A stretch of 64,000 nucleotides of DNA from Tillandsia leiboldiana (taxonomy: Eukaryota > Streptophyta > Magnoliopsida > Poales > Bromeliaceae): positions 21,742,120-21,806,119 of the forward strand of contig CM055066.1 in assembly GCA_029204045.2 (NCBI GenBank), read 5' to 3'. The notes under the pieces are model-generated. The model ran no database searches. It saw only the letters and a list, made by a program, of their open reading frames with translations, and was not told the DNA's origin. Positions 9,568 to 20,024 of the stretch are shown one piece after another. The stretch's first letter is position 1. Every line of letters starts with the position of its first letter. The translations under genes and the position numbers were made by a program.

Positions 9568-9737
9568 GATCCGGATCGGGCAAGATGATCCGGATCCCGA
9601 ACGCAGGTATTCTTCTGCGGGCTGACGATCCGGATTGGACCTGCCGATCCGGATCCCGAACGCAGTTTCTCACTGCGGGCAGCCGATCCGGATCGCAATC
9701 ATGAACTGATCCGGATCGCGGCTAGGGTTTTATAAAG
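9568..9737 (+). promoter_or_regulatory. Putative internal promoter of the env-like gene: palindrome pairs plus TATA
   Basis: Six ATCCGGAT palindromes (9568-9717) in pairs spaced 19, 19 and 23 bp, with 40 and 39 bp between pairs, the same geometry as the LTR array. Small inverted repeats CGCAG...CTGCG sit between pairs. TTATAAAG follows at 9730-9737. SIRE-A and SIRE-B keep the module with TATATAAAA. Promoter function is inferred from its likeness to U3. Confidence 0.7.
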
Positions 9738-9852
9738 AACAAAAGGGTTTTGATTTCTTTTACTCCAATCTTTTGTTCCAAAGTCTCCAGAGCCTCTCTC
9801 TCTAGATTTCATCCTTCCTGGAAGCTTTCAAACTCAAGTTCTTCAACTCTAA

Positions 9853-10238
9853 GTAAGTTTTATTGATCAAAATCTCGGTTTTTCACCGTTTTTCTCTTTT
9901 CCTCCTCAAACGTGATGAATTTCTTGGATCAACTTTGTTTGTGGATGTTTTTTGATCAAATTTCTTTTGAAATAAGAACTCTGGGTAGATTAGTTTTGAT
10001 TATATGCTACGTATTCTCCTGATTAACGGATTTTTAGGCTTCGATTTCTAAAATTTCGGTTTTAGGGCATATAATAAGGATTTTCGAAAATCATGCAATT
10101 GATCTATTTTTAAAAGTCCTTTTTGCAAAACTAATTTGATTCTTAGTCTCTCTACATGATTATGATTGTTTGGGTACAATTTTTCAAATCTTTGAAAATT
10201 AACAATTTTCTCATGTGTTCTTGAGTTGTTGCTCACAG
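9853..10238 (+). other. Putative 5'-leader intron of the env-like transcript
   Basis: A 386-bp segment starting GTAAGT and ending in a T-rich stretch plus CACAG. Both sites are conserved in SIRE-A (383 bp) and SIRE-B (383 bp), and the first ATG follows 28-30 bp after the acceptor in each copy. Alternatively the acceptor could serve a genomic-RNA splice. No transcript evidence. Confidence 0.65.
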
Positions 10239-10268
10239 GATTTTAATCTTCTTAAAGCACTTGGATCA

Positions 10269-11726
10269 ATGGGATTCTCATGGATCATTCTTTTATTGGT
10301 CACTATGGTGCACACTCGGGCCACAAACAAGTTAAAAAGAGCTAAGAAAACACAACAAAAGGGTGAGTTTCATGTGATCAGCGACACAGAAGTAGATTGT
10401 CACGAGGTAGATTGGACTGAATTGACAGATGATGATGACTCATTGCCTGAACAAAAGGCGTCTGATGGTTCAAAAGGAAAAGCGTCCGATGCATCGAAAG
10501 AAAAAGCACCCATGGACAAAGGTAAAGCACCTATGACTGCACCAACCATCTCGGTGAAAAGGAAACGACTCGCTCGACGGTTTGGACGAGCACGAGGTTT
10601 CATGTCTAACGAACCGATTATTCCGGATTCTCCACCTCGGGAGGAACAAGTGTTCGTTAATGCGGATCGCCTAAGGGCATTTGAGAATCGTGAATGCATT
10701 GGTGAGAGGCATGTCAATATTGAGGCTCTACGAGATCACTCTCCTGAGTTTGGCGTTCTGATTGAACAAGCAAATCTTATTCAAGTTTGTCGATTTCCAG
10801 AAGTGCTTGGATACTGTCTGCATCTTGTAAGGGCCTTCTATACAAATGCACGGCACCTTCGTGAAATTGAAAACGGTCCAATGAAATTTTACACGAACAT
10901 CCAAGGCACAAGATTCAAAATTACTCCACAATTGATTGGCGAGGTTTTGGGAATGCCTGCCAGCAAGACAGGAGTTAATTACTTGAAGGGAAAGGTTTTG
11001 AAGAACACTGTGTGGCAAATGGTTATAAAGGGAATTTGTTTGGAAGGAACGCAATCAACGGAGAAATCGATCAGATCCAAGGAACTTCGTCTTGAGTACC
11101 GATTTCTAAACTTCATCACTTGTTACAATATCCTTCCAAATATGCAGACGAAAGTCTTGAGATGGGATCGAATGCTATTTTTGTATCTCTTAGGACATCC
11201 GTCTGAGGCAATGGGATTGAATATCAACATTCCATACATTATTTGGAATAGAATGACAAGATATGTTGAGCACCCTCATCCCACAGAAAGAATTCCATTT
11301 CCACTGATTATAATGAGGATCTTGAAGAAATTTCAGGTTGACATTACCTCACCGACTTATCATCAATGTTTGGGTATGATCGATGAGTCCACCGTTGTGA
11401 AGTCACTTCACAAATTGCCCCATGTCACTCCAGTCCCTCCGTGCGGAACGAAACCTAGTAACGGCACTTCCGCGTCACCATCACAACCAGCACCCACACC
11501 GGCGGATGAAGCATCAGTCTCATCCATCTACAAAGAACAACAACGATTATCTGTTGAGCAGGAACAGATTTCGAAGGCACAGACGAGAATCTCCAATGAG
11601 CTCGAGCTCATTACGGCAGCTCACATTACCATAACTAAGAAGGTCAATTCAATGAACAAGCTGGTGAAAAAGATGTTTTCTAAGATGGGCTGCACGAGCT
11701 CTGAAGACTCCGAATCTGATGACTGA
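10269..11726 (+). CDS. SIRE1 env-like ORF (extra 3' ORF of Sireviruses)
   Basis: 485 residues from the ATG at 10269, the first ATG after the inferred splice acceptor. A short hydrophobic N-terminus (WIILLLVTMV, residues 5-14) is followed by a basic stretch (21-27), KGKAP-type repeats, a second basic cluster KRKRLARRFGRARG (about 97-110), a globular region (about 140-330) resembling the 'putative plant transposon protein' domain found in many plant element ORFs, a Pro/Ser linker and a C-terminal Gln-rich predicted coiled coil (about 410-470). The ORF is intact here, has one stop in SIRE-A and is shorter in SIRE-B. These ORFs are called env-like by position; the basic clusters suggest a nuclear protein as much as a membrane protein. 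Function unknown. Confidence 0.82.
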   Translation: MGFSWIILLLVTMVHTRATNKLKRAKKTQQKGEFHVISDTEVDCHEVDWTELTDDDDSLPEQKASDGSKGKASDASKEKAPMDKGKAPMTAPTISVKRKRLARRFGRARGFMSNEPIIPDSPPREEQVFVNADRLRAFENRECIGERHVNIEALRDHSPEFGVLIEQANLIQVCRFPEVLGYCLHLVRAFYTNARHLREIENGPMKFYTNIQGTRFKITPQLIGEVLGMPASKTGVNYLKGKVLKNTVWQMVIKGICLEGTQSTEKSIRSKELRLEYRFLNFITCYNILPNMQTKVLRWDRMLFLYLLGHPSEAMGLNINIPYIIWNRMTRYVEHPHPTERIPFPLIIMRILKKFQVDITSPTYHQCLGMIDESTVVKSLHKLPHVTPVPPCGTKPSNGTSASPSQPAPTPADEASVSSIYKEQQRLSVEQEQISKAQTRISNELELITAAHITITKKVNSMNKLVKKMFSKMGCTSSEDSESDD

Positions 11727-12466
11727 TTCCCTTCTTTTTATTCTTTTTGCAGATTTTTGACCTTTTCTTGTGCAGGTTTTTCAGTTTTTAGGACTTAATC
11801 TTAGTTCTAGTTCTTAAATTTCGGAACATTTTCTTTGAAATTTTTAACTCTCCTTCAATTTTTGGTAATTTTGGCTTTGTTTGTGACAAAAAGGGGGAGA
11901 GAGTTTAGAGGGAACTTGAACAATGACAATGAACTTGAGACATCAAGGTAAGTGAACATCAAGGGAACTTGAACAATGAACTTGAACAATGATGATGTGA
12001 ATGTGTGAACATCGAAGTAAGTAGAACTTCAACTTTTGTTTTCATTTGTTTTGAATGCATGCCTCGACTAACTATTCGACTAACTATTTGGGCATGTAAT
12101 ATAACTAACAAGTTGATGTTCACTAACATGACATTTTTTTTTAATTGCATAAAAGATATGTTGGTTTTTGACTATGATTCTCTTACATATCTGAATTCTC
12201 AAATGTCATGATGATCAGATAAACTCTATCTCTGTACTAGGTTTTGTATGCTAAATATTCTTGAGGTATCTAACGATCTCTTTTTGTCAAGAATGATTTC
12301 CTTGTGCAGAGAGTACAGATGTCTAAGTCTAGAGTCTGTTTTAGGAGTTTATCTCATGTTTTTAAATTTTTGGATCTCCTTTGTAAATTTTTGTTGTATG
12401 GTGATAGCAACAAAAATATCTTTTTGAATTTTCTTTAGTGGATCTGTGTTTTGTCACGAAACCGCC
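11727..12466 (+). other. Spacer between env-like ORF and 3' LTR, with an upstream polypurine tract
   Basis: AT-rich and non-coding. A PPT-like tract AAAAAGGGGGAGAGAG at 11888-11903 sits about 580 bp before the LTR, preceded by TTGTGAC; matching tracts exist in SIRE-A (24784-24801) and the gag-only element (58971-58986). Confidence 0.75.
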
Positions 12467-12478
12467 AAAGGGGGAGAT
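12467..12478 (+). other. SIRE1 polypurine tract
   Basis: AAAGGGGGAGAT directly before TGTTACGG; primes plus-strand DNA synthesis. Confidence 0.93.
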
Positions 12479-13817
12479 TGTTACGGAATTTGAGTTGGCA
12501 TAGTTTCGTGAAAGTCTCAAGTCTTGAAGATTGAAGGTGAAGAAAGTTGGATCATTTAACTCAATCTCAAGAAAGAAGAATTCAAAAGGATCAGGTATGT
12601 TTAACTAAAGATTTTGTGTGATCCGAATACTTCTTGTAGTGTAGAAACACTTGGAAGAATCCTTCATTGCATAAAAATCAAAAACTGGACTTGGGACATG
12701 TTCAGGATCCGGATCAGGTTGTTCGATCCGGATCCCGAAGGTGGTTCGTTCATACACCAGTTCAATCCGGATCGTAGCCTCTCTTGATCCGGATCCCGAA
12801 CACTGGGTTTACCATCTTCCTTGTACGATCCGGATCAGGCTTCGCAATCCGGATCCCGAACGTTGATGTTTGGTGAACTGTATGAACGATCCGGATCAAG
12901 CACTTCGATCCGGATCCCGAACCTTCGTTTTTCTGGAATTGCCTGACTCGTTACGACGATCCGGATCACAGCTAATCCGATCCGGATCGCCGTCCGTAAA
13001 ATTTCCAGAAATGTTAGGTTTTTGATTCTTATCTCCTTCCTAGGGTTTCTAACCTATAAATAGACCCTATGACTCTTTTTCTAGGGTGAATCAAAATAGC
13101 CGTCATTTTCATATATCATCTTATACGGCTCTAGATCCACCTATAGAGAAGAAAGAAAATCATTAGAGAATACTCTATGTTTCTTCATCTATATTGATTA
13201 GTTTGATTCTAGGTTTTCATACTCACATCTTGAGTTGAATCAAACTAATGAATACTTAGATGGTATTTCCGATCTATCTTTGATCTAAGTATTCGGCGGA
13301 TCATCACCACCAAAAACAACGATTTACCCCAAAAATCGGCGCGTGGATTCGCGTGTCCTTGTGGATTCAAGGTTCAACCGCTCTCGTGGATTCGGAGCGA
13401 GGCACGTTCGTGGATTCGAAGGGTGGTATTGGGTGAAGACCGTGGATTCGGTCGGACGTCGTGGATTCGACGTTGGACGCCGTGGATTCGGCGTTGGGCG
13501 CAGATCGTGGATTCGAGAAGCGTTGTGGAGCGAGCGGAGAAGATCCTCTAGGAGCGTATGGAAAAGGTTGAGTCGTAAGTGTGTACGGTAAATCACCTTG
13601 TACGTGTTTTAATTTTAGTGGATTTCTGCCGTGTTATCAGTCCCGTGGTTTTTTACTCCGGTGATGGAGTTTTCCATGTAAAAATCTTGCGTATTATTTT
13701 TATTTCCGCATTGGGTTTTTATCGCAACGATTTTTGAGTGTTTATACGTTTACACCTATTCACCCCCCTCTAGGTGTTTTTTCCCCTATTTAGATCCTTA
13801 TTACATATAATCCAACA
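12479..13817 (+). repeat. SIRE1 3' LTR
   Basis: 1339 bp, TGTTACGG...TCCAACA, about 15 differences from the 5' LTR by eye. It repeats the palindrome array (12706-12988), TATA, stem-loops and hairpin array (13340-13516). In hairpin 3 it has CGGAGC where the 5' LTR has CAGAGC. Confidence 0.95.
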
Positions 13818-14768
13818 ACAAGTCCCTACACAGATAGAATTAATGCACAGTCCATAGGTCATGAAGACGAGGCCACCCACCTGAAAATGCTAACTGTCCG
13901 GAGTTCCACAGCTGAAAACACCAGAAGCAACAACCTCCACTAATCCTCAACACCAACGGGTTCACAAACATCCGCAAATACTCCTGGGTACAACAAAAGG
14001 TCCAAGGTTACACTTTATTCCACAAAATAACCAAGTACAAAAATCTGCAGAAGATAGTCCTGAAAATCTGAAATTTCCACCTGCAGAAAGTGCCCTGAAA
14101 ATTCCGATAAAAATATCACAGCAAGCGTCTCGTCGAGACCTTCGAAACGGGTACCTGCACGCCCAAATCCGAGCCCCGTAGGCCAAGTTACAAATTCCGC
14201 AGTACAGGTAAGCAAACACTCACAACCACACAACTGTAAACTCAAACACAGATAAAAGGGGAATAGTATACCTTCGGGCAAGCCTCAGAAAAATCCCGGA
14301 AAAATACAGTGATAATCCTTTCGACGAGTAGATCTAAAAAGTGTACAGGCTCCTCTCAATCCGACAATTGGGTGCGGAGATAAAATTCCGGCAAGGGGCC
14401 GCTGTCCAAAAACTCCACGAGAAAACAGCGGCTTAGAAATGCCTCGAAAACCGTGTCATAAACTCTGAATCCAGGAAGATGATCAACACAAAAGTCGAAG
14501 ACGTACCTCTCGTGATTCCAACGCCGCTGAAATCGTCCACAAATACTGACGGAGTAGCTCTATGTACCTCTCAGATCAAACTGCGACGATAACGGGCCTC
14601 CGATGAAAAATCGCCACACTGCGCTCTGATGCCGAAGTCGTCAACGCCGCGGCTTCCAAAAAATCCGGGCCTCTGCCAGAAGATGCGCAACACGAAGATC
14701 TCCAACTTTGTTAAAGGGGCTATGGGCAGGGGAGCTCGGGAAAGGGGGCAAAAAGCCCCAGCAAAGTG

Positions 14769-14780
14769 CCTATTTATAGG
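14769..14780 (-). promoter_or_regulatory. T1 TATA box
   Basis: Minus-strand CCTATAAATAGG, between the dyad and the long transcribed LTR part. Confidence 0.75.
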
Positions 14781-14837
14781 CCCAGCCCAAAAATCCAACA
14801 GTTTTGGAATTTTGGCCCAAAACCGAGCGCCCGAATC

Positions 14838-14888
14838 TTCCGGGCTGCTACAGTAACGGGCCCAGCCCGTTACTGTTCATGCCCGGAA
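14838..14888 (-). promoter_or_regulatory. T1 U3 dyad upstream of TATA
   Basis: Inner arms ACAGTAACGGG and CCCGTTACTGT around a 5-nt loop, outer arms TTCCGGGC and GCCCGGAA. T4 has the dyad with T-A in place of C-G pairs at one inner and one outer position, so pairing is preserved. Confidence 0.8.
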
Positions 14889-14929
14889 ATCTCCCAGGCT
14901 GCCACGTAGCCTCCTAAACAGCAAACAGC

Positions 14930-15330
14930 TGTTTGGGCCAACCGCGCTGCGCCACGCGGCCGAAGCGGGTGCCGACACGTGGCGCCCCCGAGCGGGAAGC
15001 GCGGGTCAGCGCGCCCACGTCGCGCCCACGTGCGCCCACGCGCGCCTGTCGGGCACGCAACCCGAGGCCACCGAATCCCGCTCCGTGGACCGCGTGCACA
15101 ACACCGCACCAACCAAGATCTGCCACGAGTCCACCCCCGGTCCACCGTGCACCCGCGCTATCCCGTGGACCGCGCCCACTGCGCCCGCCAACCGGGAGGC
15201 GCCACGTGGCGAGCGCCCGGGTGCACGCCTCCGCGGTGAACCGCGCGCCTCAGCTGCCGGCAACCGCCGCGCTCTGCCGCCCGCCGCCGCCGCCGGCGCC
15301 TCTCCGGCCGCCGGAACAGTGCCGTCGAAC
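14930..15330 (-). promoter_or_regulatory. T1 GC-rich U3 island with ACGT and GTGGACC words
   Basis: Very GC- and CpG-rich stretch upstream of TATA, with repeated CACGTGG/CCCACGT and GTGGACCG words. Similar islands sit in T3, T4 and the host gypsy LTR. CACGTG is the core bound by plant bZIP and bHLH factors; binding here is inferred. Confidence 0.6.
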
Positions 15331-15609
15331 CTCGAAATCCGTGCCGGGTCAACCGGGCTCCGAAAAACATAAGTAAATAGTCCATTTTGAGCGTTTTCGC
15401 GCGCTGAATCCAAATCCGCTGTCCGATTTGCCAAATTCCACTTCTAAAATTTCTCAAAAATTCCCGGGAAAGCAAACTTGATCCGTTTTTCATGCCGAGT
15501 CCAAATCTTGGGTCCAATATGCGCGCAAACACCTCTAACACCCAACATGGGTCTCCAGAAGCCGCAGATCCAACAGTAATCCAAACGTGGGAATTTTCGG
15601 GTCCTCACA

Positions 15610-18600
15610 CTTTGGCCTGAGGGCCCTTCAGCAAATTTGTTGCTCACCTTGTCGCGCGTCTTGTGGAGGAAGCTCGGAATTTTTGGAAGGCGCGGCGTCG
15701 ACGACTTCGGCATCGTGGCACAGAGAGACATATTTTCATCGCAGGCCTGTTATCGTCGCAGTTTGGTATGAGAGGTCCACGGAGCTACCCCGACAATATT
15801 TTCGGATGATTTTTGCGGCGTCGGATTCACGAGAGGTAGATCTACGATTCTTGTATTGTCCACTTTTCTCAGATTTGAGTTTTGTTTGGGGTTGTGGGTA
15901 CGTTTTTAACTCCCTTTGCCGCTGATGGAATTCTGGATAGCAACCTCTTGCCGAATTTTTATCTCTGCAACCGGGCATCGTATGGTGACGTACTTATACA
16001 CTTTTTTCATCTACTCGAAGCAAGGATTATCACAGTATTTTTCTTGGATTTTTCTGAGTATTGCCCGAAGGTATATGTTTTTCCCCTTATCTGTAAACGG
16101 AATTACAGTTATGTTGCTGTGTGGTTTTGCGCACCTGTACTGTGGAATTTTTAACTCGGCCTACGTGGCTCGGAATTGGACGTGCAGGTACTGGTTTCGA
16201 AGGTATCAACGCGAGGATTGCTGTGATATTTTTATTGGATTTTTCTGGGCACTTTCGGCAGGTGAAATAAGCACAGCTTTGGGACTGATTTTCAGACTGT
16301 GTATACTTGGTTAAATTTTGGAATAAAAGTGTAATGTTGGGACTTATTGTTGTACCCAGGGGTGTTTGCAAGTGTTGCTGGACCCGTTGGATCTGCAGGC
16401 TTTGATTTCGGGGTACTTTCAGCAGTTGGGAGTCGAGGCTTTCGCGACGTGTACCGAGGGTGCAATTTTGGCAGATTTTGGACTGTGAGCGTCTACACTC
16501 TTCACCGACTTCAGGTTTGCCTTGGTTTAAGCGCTTCAGGTGGATAAGCTTAATATCAGTAACTGTATAAGGCAATGATTATGTTATGGCGAATATAAGT
16601 GCACTTGTGGGGTTGTCACCCCTCTATGACTGATGCATGCATGTTTAGGGTACATGGGTTATGTTTGTAAGGTAGGTAAGCTTGATAATGATATTTGTAT
16701 AAATGATTGCAAGAATAGTATTCATGAGGTATACTGAGGACTTGCATGACTTGGACATCTATGTGATGATTAGTGTAAGCTTACCTAGGATAATATTACC
16801 CTATGAGATTATGTAACATGCCATGTTAGCACATAGCCATTCATGTGGTTGGTTTATACATTGGGATAGGATTTCGTAGCTATGTGCGAATTTGTACTCT
16901 GAGGAGTTATTATGATCGAGGATTATGGTCAGGCGTAGGCATGAGGATTACTTTGTTGTATCTTTCTTGAGGACAAATGCATGCTTATATGGACATATAG
17001 TTAGGCCCCCTTTTTATTGCTACACTACTTATTGGAACTTGACTTAGGAGAAACCATGCTTTTCCTTTCTCCTTCTTGTTAGTCAGGTGGTCAGTGTTGC
17101 TCGGGTTCGAGCAGGGGTCTGGATAGTGTAGCCGGGACTTCGTGTCTGGGACAGGTTGGATTAGTTGTGGGGCTTTGCGGCAACCGCGGATATTGGGCGG
17201 TTGACCGGATGTTTCTCTATGCACCTGATTTGGGTATCAGTTTTCTCTTGTGGATGGAGTTTCCCACTTATCGTTTAGTTGCATCCGATTGAGATCGGGC
17301 CTTTCCTTTAGTGGATGAGTTTTCCCACTTTGATCAGAGTCGTGATCCAGTCCTGCTATATAGAGATAGTTGTGAGACATTGATTACTGAGATACTTTAC
17401 TCGTGTGGGTCGCTCCCCTCGAGTGCCACTCCGGAGTAGGCTTTTGACCGTGACGGGCCGGTCAGTTGGTGAGTTGTGAGTGATGACAGAGTTGGTGAGT
17501 TGTGAGTGATGACAGAGTTGGTGAGTTGTGAGTGATGACAGAGCAGGCAGTACCGGGTTGTATACCGGTTCATTTGATTGGGTTTATTTCGGTCAGATAC
17601 TTTTATTGTTGCACTCGTGCCAGGGGGACCGAGTGGAGTCTAGTAGCCGTGTATAGACCAGTGCTAGTGTTGTTGGGAACCGTCTGGGGATCGACGGTTG
17701 TCCCAAGGTCATTGTGAGTTGTTGACCGTTGTGCGAGAGGCTTGGTGATCTTGAGTTTATCCGTTCTGAGAGAGAGCGTGGATTTTGACTATAGCCTGCA
17801 TGAGCCACTACTCGATAGCGAGTTAGTCCGTTTGGACGCCCTACGTAATTCCTGCCCGTCAGCGGGAGGTGGTTGTAGGTGGGCGCAGGTTTGACTGGAC
17901 CAGATGTGGCAGTCAGCTCGATTGGGTCGATTGTGCACTTCATGTGCTAGTGGTTGCATACCACTGTTTGGTTCTCCCCTTTTAGCCTTTAGATAGGGGC
18001 ATGGTAGCTGTTGAGAGTCTCCAGCTTACTCATTTCAGTCTTATGACTTGGGTTAGTTTATGTCTCTTGAGGACTTGGTGGGCAGACCGTCAGGTCTGGC
18101 GGTGGTACCCACTGAGAACTCCCTTTTTGGTGTAGTTCTCACACCCTTTGGGGGTCTTCCCCCTCCTTTTTCCTTCCTCTCCCTTGTTTTGCAGAGTCTT
18201 AGCGGGTGTTGCGGATTCTGCGGTTGTTGTTCGAGGCGAGGGAGTCGCGAGCTAGATCCCTACCCGTCGTTGGAGAGTAGCGGTACCCCCTTCAGAGGAG
18301 ATCATCAGTAGATTAGTTGTTTCTTTTTCCTCTTTTGAGAGACTGTTGTAGTGAGGATATTATGTATTGAGAGACTGTGCACTGTTGTATTTATTGGAGA
18401 TACCTCCCGGTTGGGTATAGAGCTTGTATTTGAGGACATTGTATTATTATTATTTTTGGGGAGGCGGATCTTGTTGTATTATCTTCCAGTTGTACAGTGA
18501 TTGATTTTAGTTATACAGCAGGTTTTTATTTATAGCTCTGATATCTGTTTAGCTGTAGTACTTTTCTTGCAGGTAGGACGCTTCGCCTATGCAGGTTGGC

Positions 18601-18657
18601 ATAGGTGGCGGATCTGTTGGCGAGCCCGGGTCGCAGTTTCGACCCCAGGGCGTGACA
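15610..18657 (+). mobile_element. Tekay LTR 'T2', inverted relative to T1, lacking its U3 start
   Basis: Reverse-complement counterpart of the other Tekay LTRs. It ends GGCGTGACA at 18657, immediately followed by SIRE-B sequence (gttcctgcac, as at 24930). Its left end corresponds to the region just below TATA of T1, so about 0.9 kb of the LTR is missing here; the simplest reading is that T1 inserted into T2 and the rest lies left of the window. No gene seen. A 26-bp tandem repeat (17465-17542) lies where T3 has a different minisatellite. Confidence 0.75.
17465..17542. repeat. 26-bp tandem repeat, 3 copies, in LTR T2
   Basis: Units start at 17465, 17491 and 17517 (gttggtgagttgtgagtgat...). 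The copies look identical, so expansion is recent. Confidence 0.9.
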
Positions 18658-18684
18658 GTTCCTGCACAAGAGAATTAGCACAAG

Positions 18685-19497
18685 TCAATTATCTGAGGCA
18701 GAGTCTTCAAAGCTCGTGCAGCCCAGCTTTTTCAAAATTCCTATAAGCATTCCCGAAATCGTAGAACACTCTTGTTTCATCTGATGTATGTCATTGGACA
18801 TCTTTCTGAGTTCTAGAGTCATTTTATCTTGTTCTTGTTTGATGGAAGACTCTAAGTTTGTCTTTTGGTCAATTCTTCTGGAAGTTGAAGAACGTTGTGT
18901 GACGACTGACGGAGCAGTCTGACCTTCATTCCGAGGAGATCTTCTTGGCAGAGAATGTGAATTGTCAAGAGGTTCATTGCTTGGCACATTCTTTTTCCTT
19001 GCTTGCTGCTTAAGTATTGAGGAAGACTTCAGTAGCTTCTTGTTCTTTAGGTAAACCTTATTTTCTTCATCAATACCTTGTTGTACTTCAGTAAGAAATG
19101 TGTCCTAATCTTCTTCGTCTTCAGATTCATTTTCAGTTTGAGGGATATTCTTTGTTTCATCTTGACATGGTTCATTTATTTCAATACCTCGAGCTCGTCC
19201 AAGCCGTCGAGCAAGTCTTTTTCTTTTTATCTTCCCAGAAGTTTCTTCCATAGGAGCTTTGCCCTTTTCAGCAGCAGTAGGCGGAGCCTTCGATGTCTCC
19301 GCAGGCGCTTTTCCCTTTGAAGCAGTGGGAACAGTTGTTGCTTCAACTTGAAGCTCATCCCAATCAATTGATTCCATTTCAGATTCTGTATCGGAATCAT
19401 CTTTAGTTTTCTTCGCTTTCTTAGCCCTCTTGGGCTTGACAGTGTCTCTCGTATGTACCATAGCAGCCAGAAGAAGAATGATCCAGGTGATCACCAT
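18685..19497 (-). pseudogene. SIRE-B env-like ORF, short variant with one stop
   Basis: The frame runs from the ATG at 19497 to the stop at 18685 with one in-frame TAG at 19105-19107. The N-terminus matches SIRE1 (hydrophobic start, MVHTR, KGKAP repeats, KRKRLARRLGRARG) and so does the C-terminus (LGCTSFEDSASDN). The large central domain of SIRE1 and SIRE-A is missing, replaced by a short acidic and Lys-rich stretch. It is either an internal deletion or a distinct short form. A leader intron-like segment (19526-19908) with conserved GTAAGT and CACAG lies upstream. Confidence 0.8.
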
Positions 19498-19525
19498 TGC
19501 TATTGGTTTCTTGTGAAAAGAAATC

Positions 19526-19908
19526 CTGTGAGCAACACCTCAAGAACACGAAAAAGTTGTTAATTTTCAAAAATTAGAAAAAATTGTACCCAAACAATCA
19601 TTATCGTGTAGAGAGACTAAGAATCAAATTAGTTTTGCAAAAAGAATTTTAAAAATAGATCAATCGCATGATTTTCGAAAATTCCCATCATATGCCCTAA
19701 AACCGAAATTTTTGAAATCGAAGGCCAAAAATCCGTTTATCTTGAGAATACCTAGCATATAATCAAAACTAATCTACCCAGAGTTCTTATTTCAAAAGAA
19801 ATTTGATCAAAAACCATCCACAAACGAAATAGATACAAGAATTTCATCACGTTTTGAGGAAGAATATGAAAAACTGTGAAAACCGAGATTTTGATCAATA
19901 AAACTTAC
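19526..19908 (-). other. SIRE-B putative leader intron
   Basis: 383 bp, minus strand, GTAAGT at 19908-19903 and CACAG ending at 19526. Same position relative to the ATG as in SIRE1 and SIRE-A. Confidence 0.6.
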
Positions 19909-20024
19909 TTGGAATCGAAGAACTTGAGTTTGAAAGCTTCCAAGATGGATGAGTTCTAGAGAGAGAAGCTCTGGAAACTTTGGAACAAAAGATTGGAGTA
20001 AAAGAAATCAAAACCTTTTTGTTC

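Larger units (their letters stand above)
2701..13817 (+). mobile_element. SIRE1: Sirevirus-type Ty1/copia retrotransposon, complete but defective
   Basis: An 11.1-kb element with two LTRs (1338 and 1339 bp), initiator-Met PBS, gag, pol, an additional env-like ORF and a GGGGGAGAT polypurine tract. The order gag, IN, RT, RNase H, then an extra 3' ORF, defines copia elements of the Sirevirus lineage. Flanking pentamers gcaag and acaag differ at one base. By eye the LTRs differ at about 15 sites (~1%), mostly transitions. Defects: protease and the N-terminal zinc part of integrase are deleted and replaced by T-rich filler near 6094-6160, and pol has a 1-bp insertion near 6947-6950. gag and the env-like ORF are open. 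It is nested in Tekay LTR T1. Confidence 0.93.
13818..15609 (-). mobile_element. Tekay LTR T1, third segment (U3 side, LTR 5' end on minus strand)
   Basis: Completes T1 after SIRE1. On the minus strand the LTR starts at 15609 (TGTGAGGACCCG), then a GC-rich U3 island (about 14930-15330), a dyad (14838-14888) and TATA (14769-14780). Beyond that lies about 2.9 kb of LTR with no gene. Many overlapping open frames in the GC-rich part are compositional. At 15609 it abuts an oppositely oriented LTR fragment, T2. Confidence 0.8.

Noticed and set aside
14870..15541. Many overlapping Pro/Arg/Ala-rich ORFs (also 39555-40191, 43630-44356, 51108-51824, 54115-54885)
   Set aside because: They lie in CpG-rich U3 islands where stops are rare by composition and are open on both strands.
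15610..18657. T1 and T2 as the two LTRs of one element
   Set aside because: They are in opposite orientation with no interior between them, so they cannot be a normal LTR pair.
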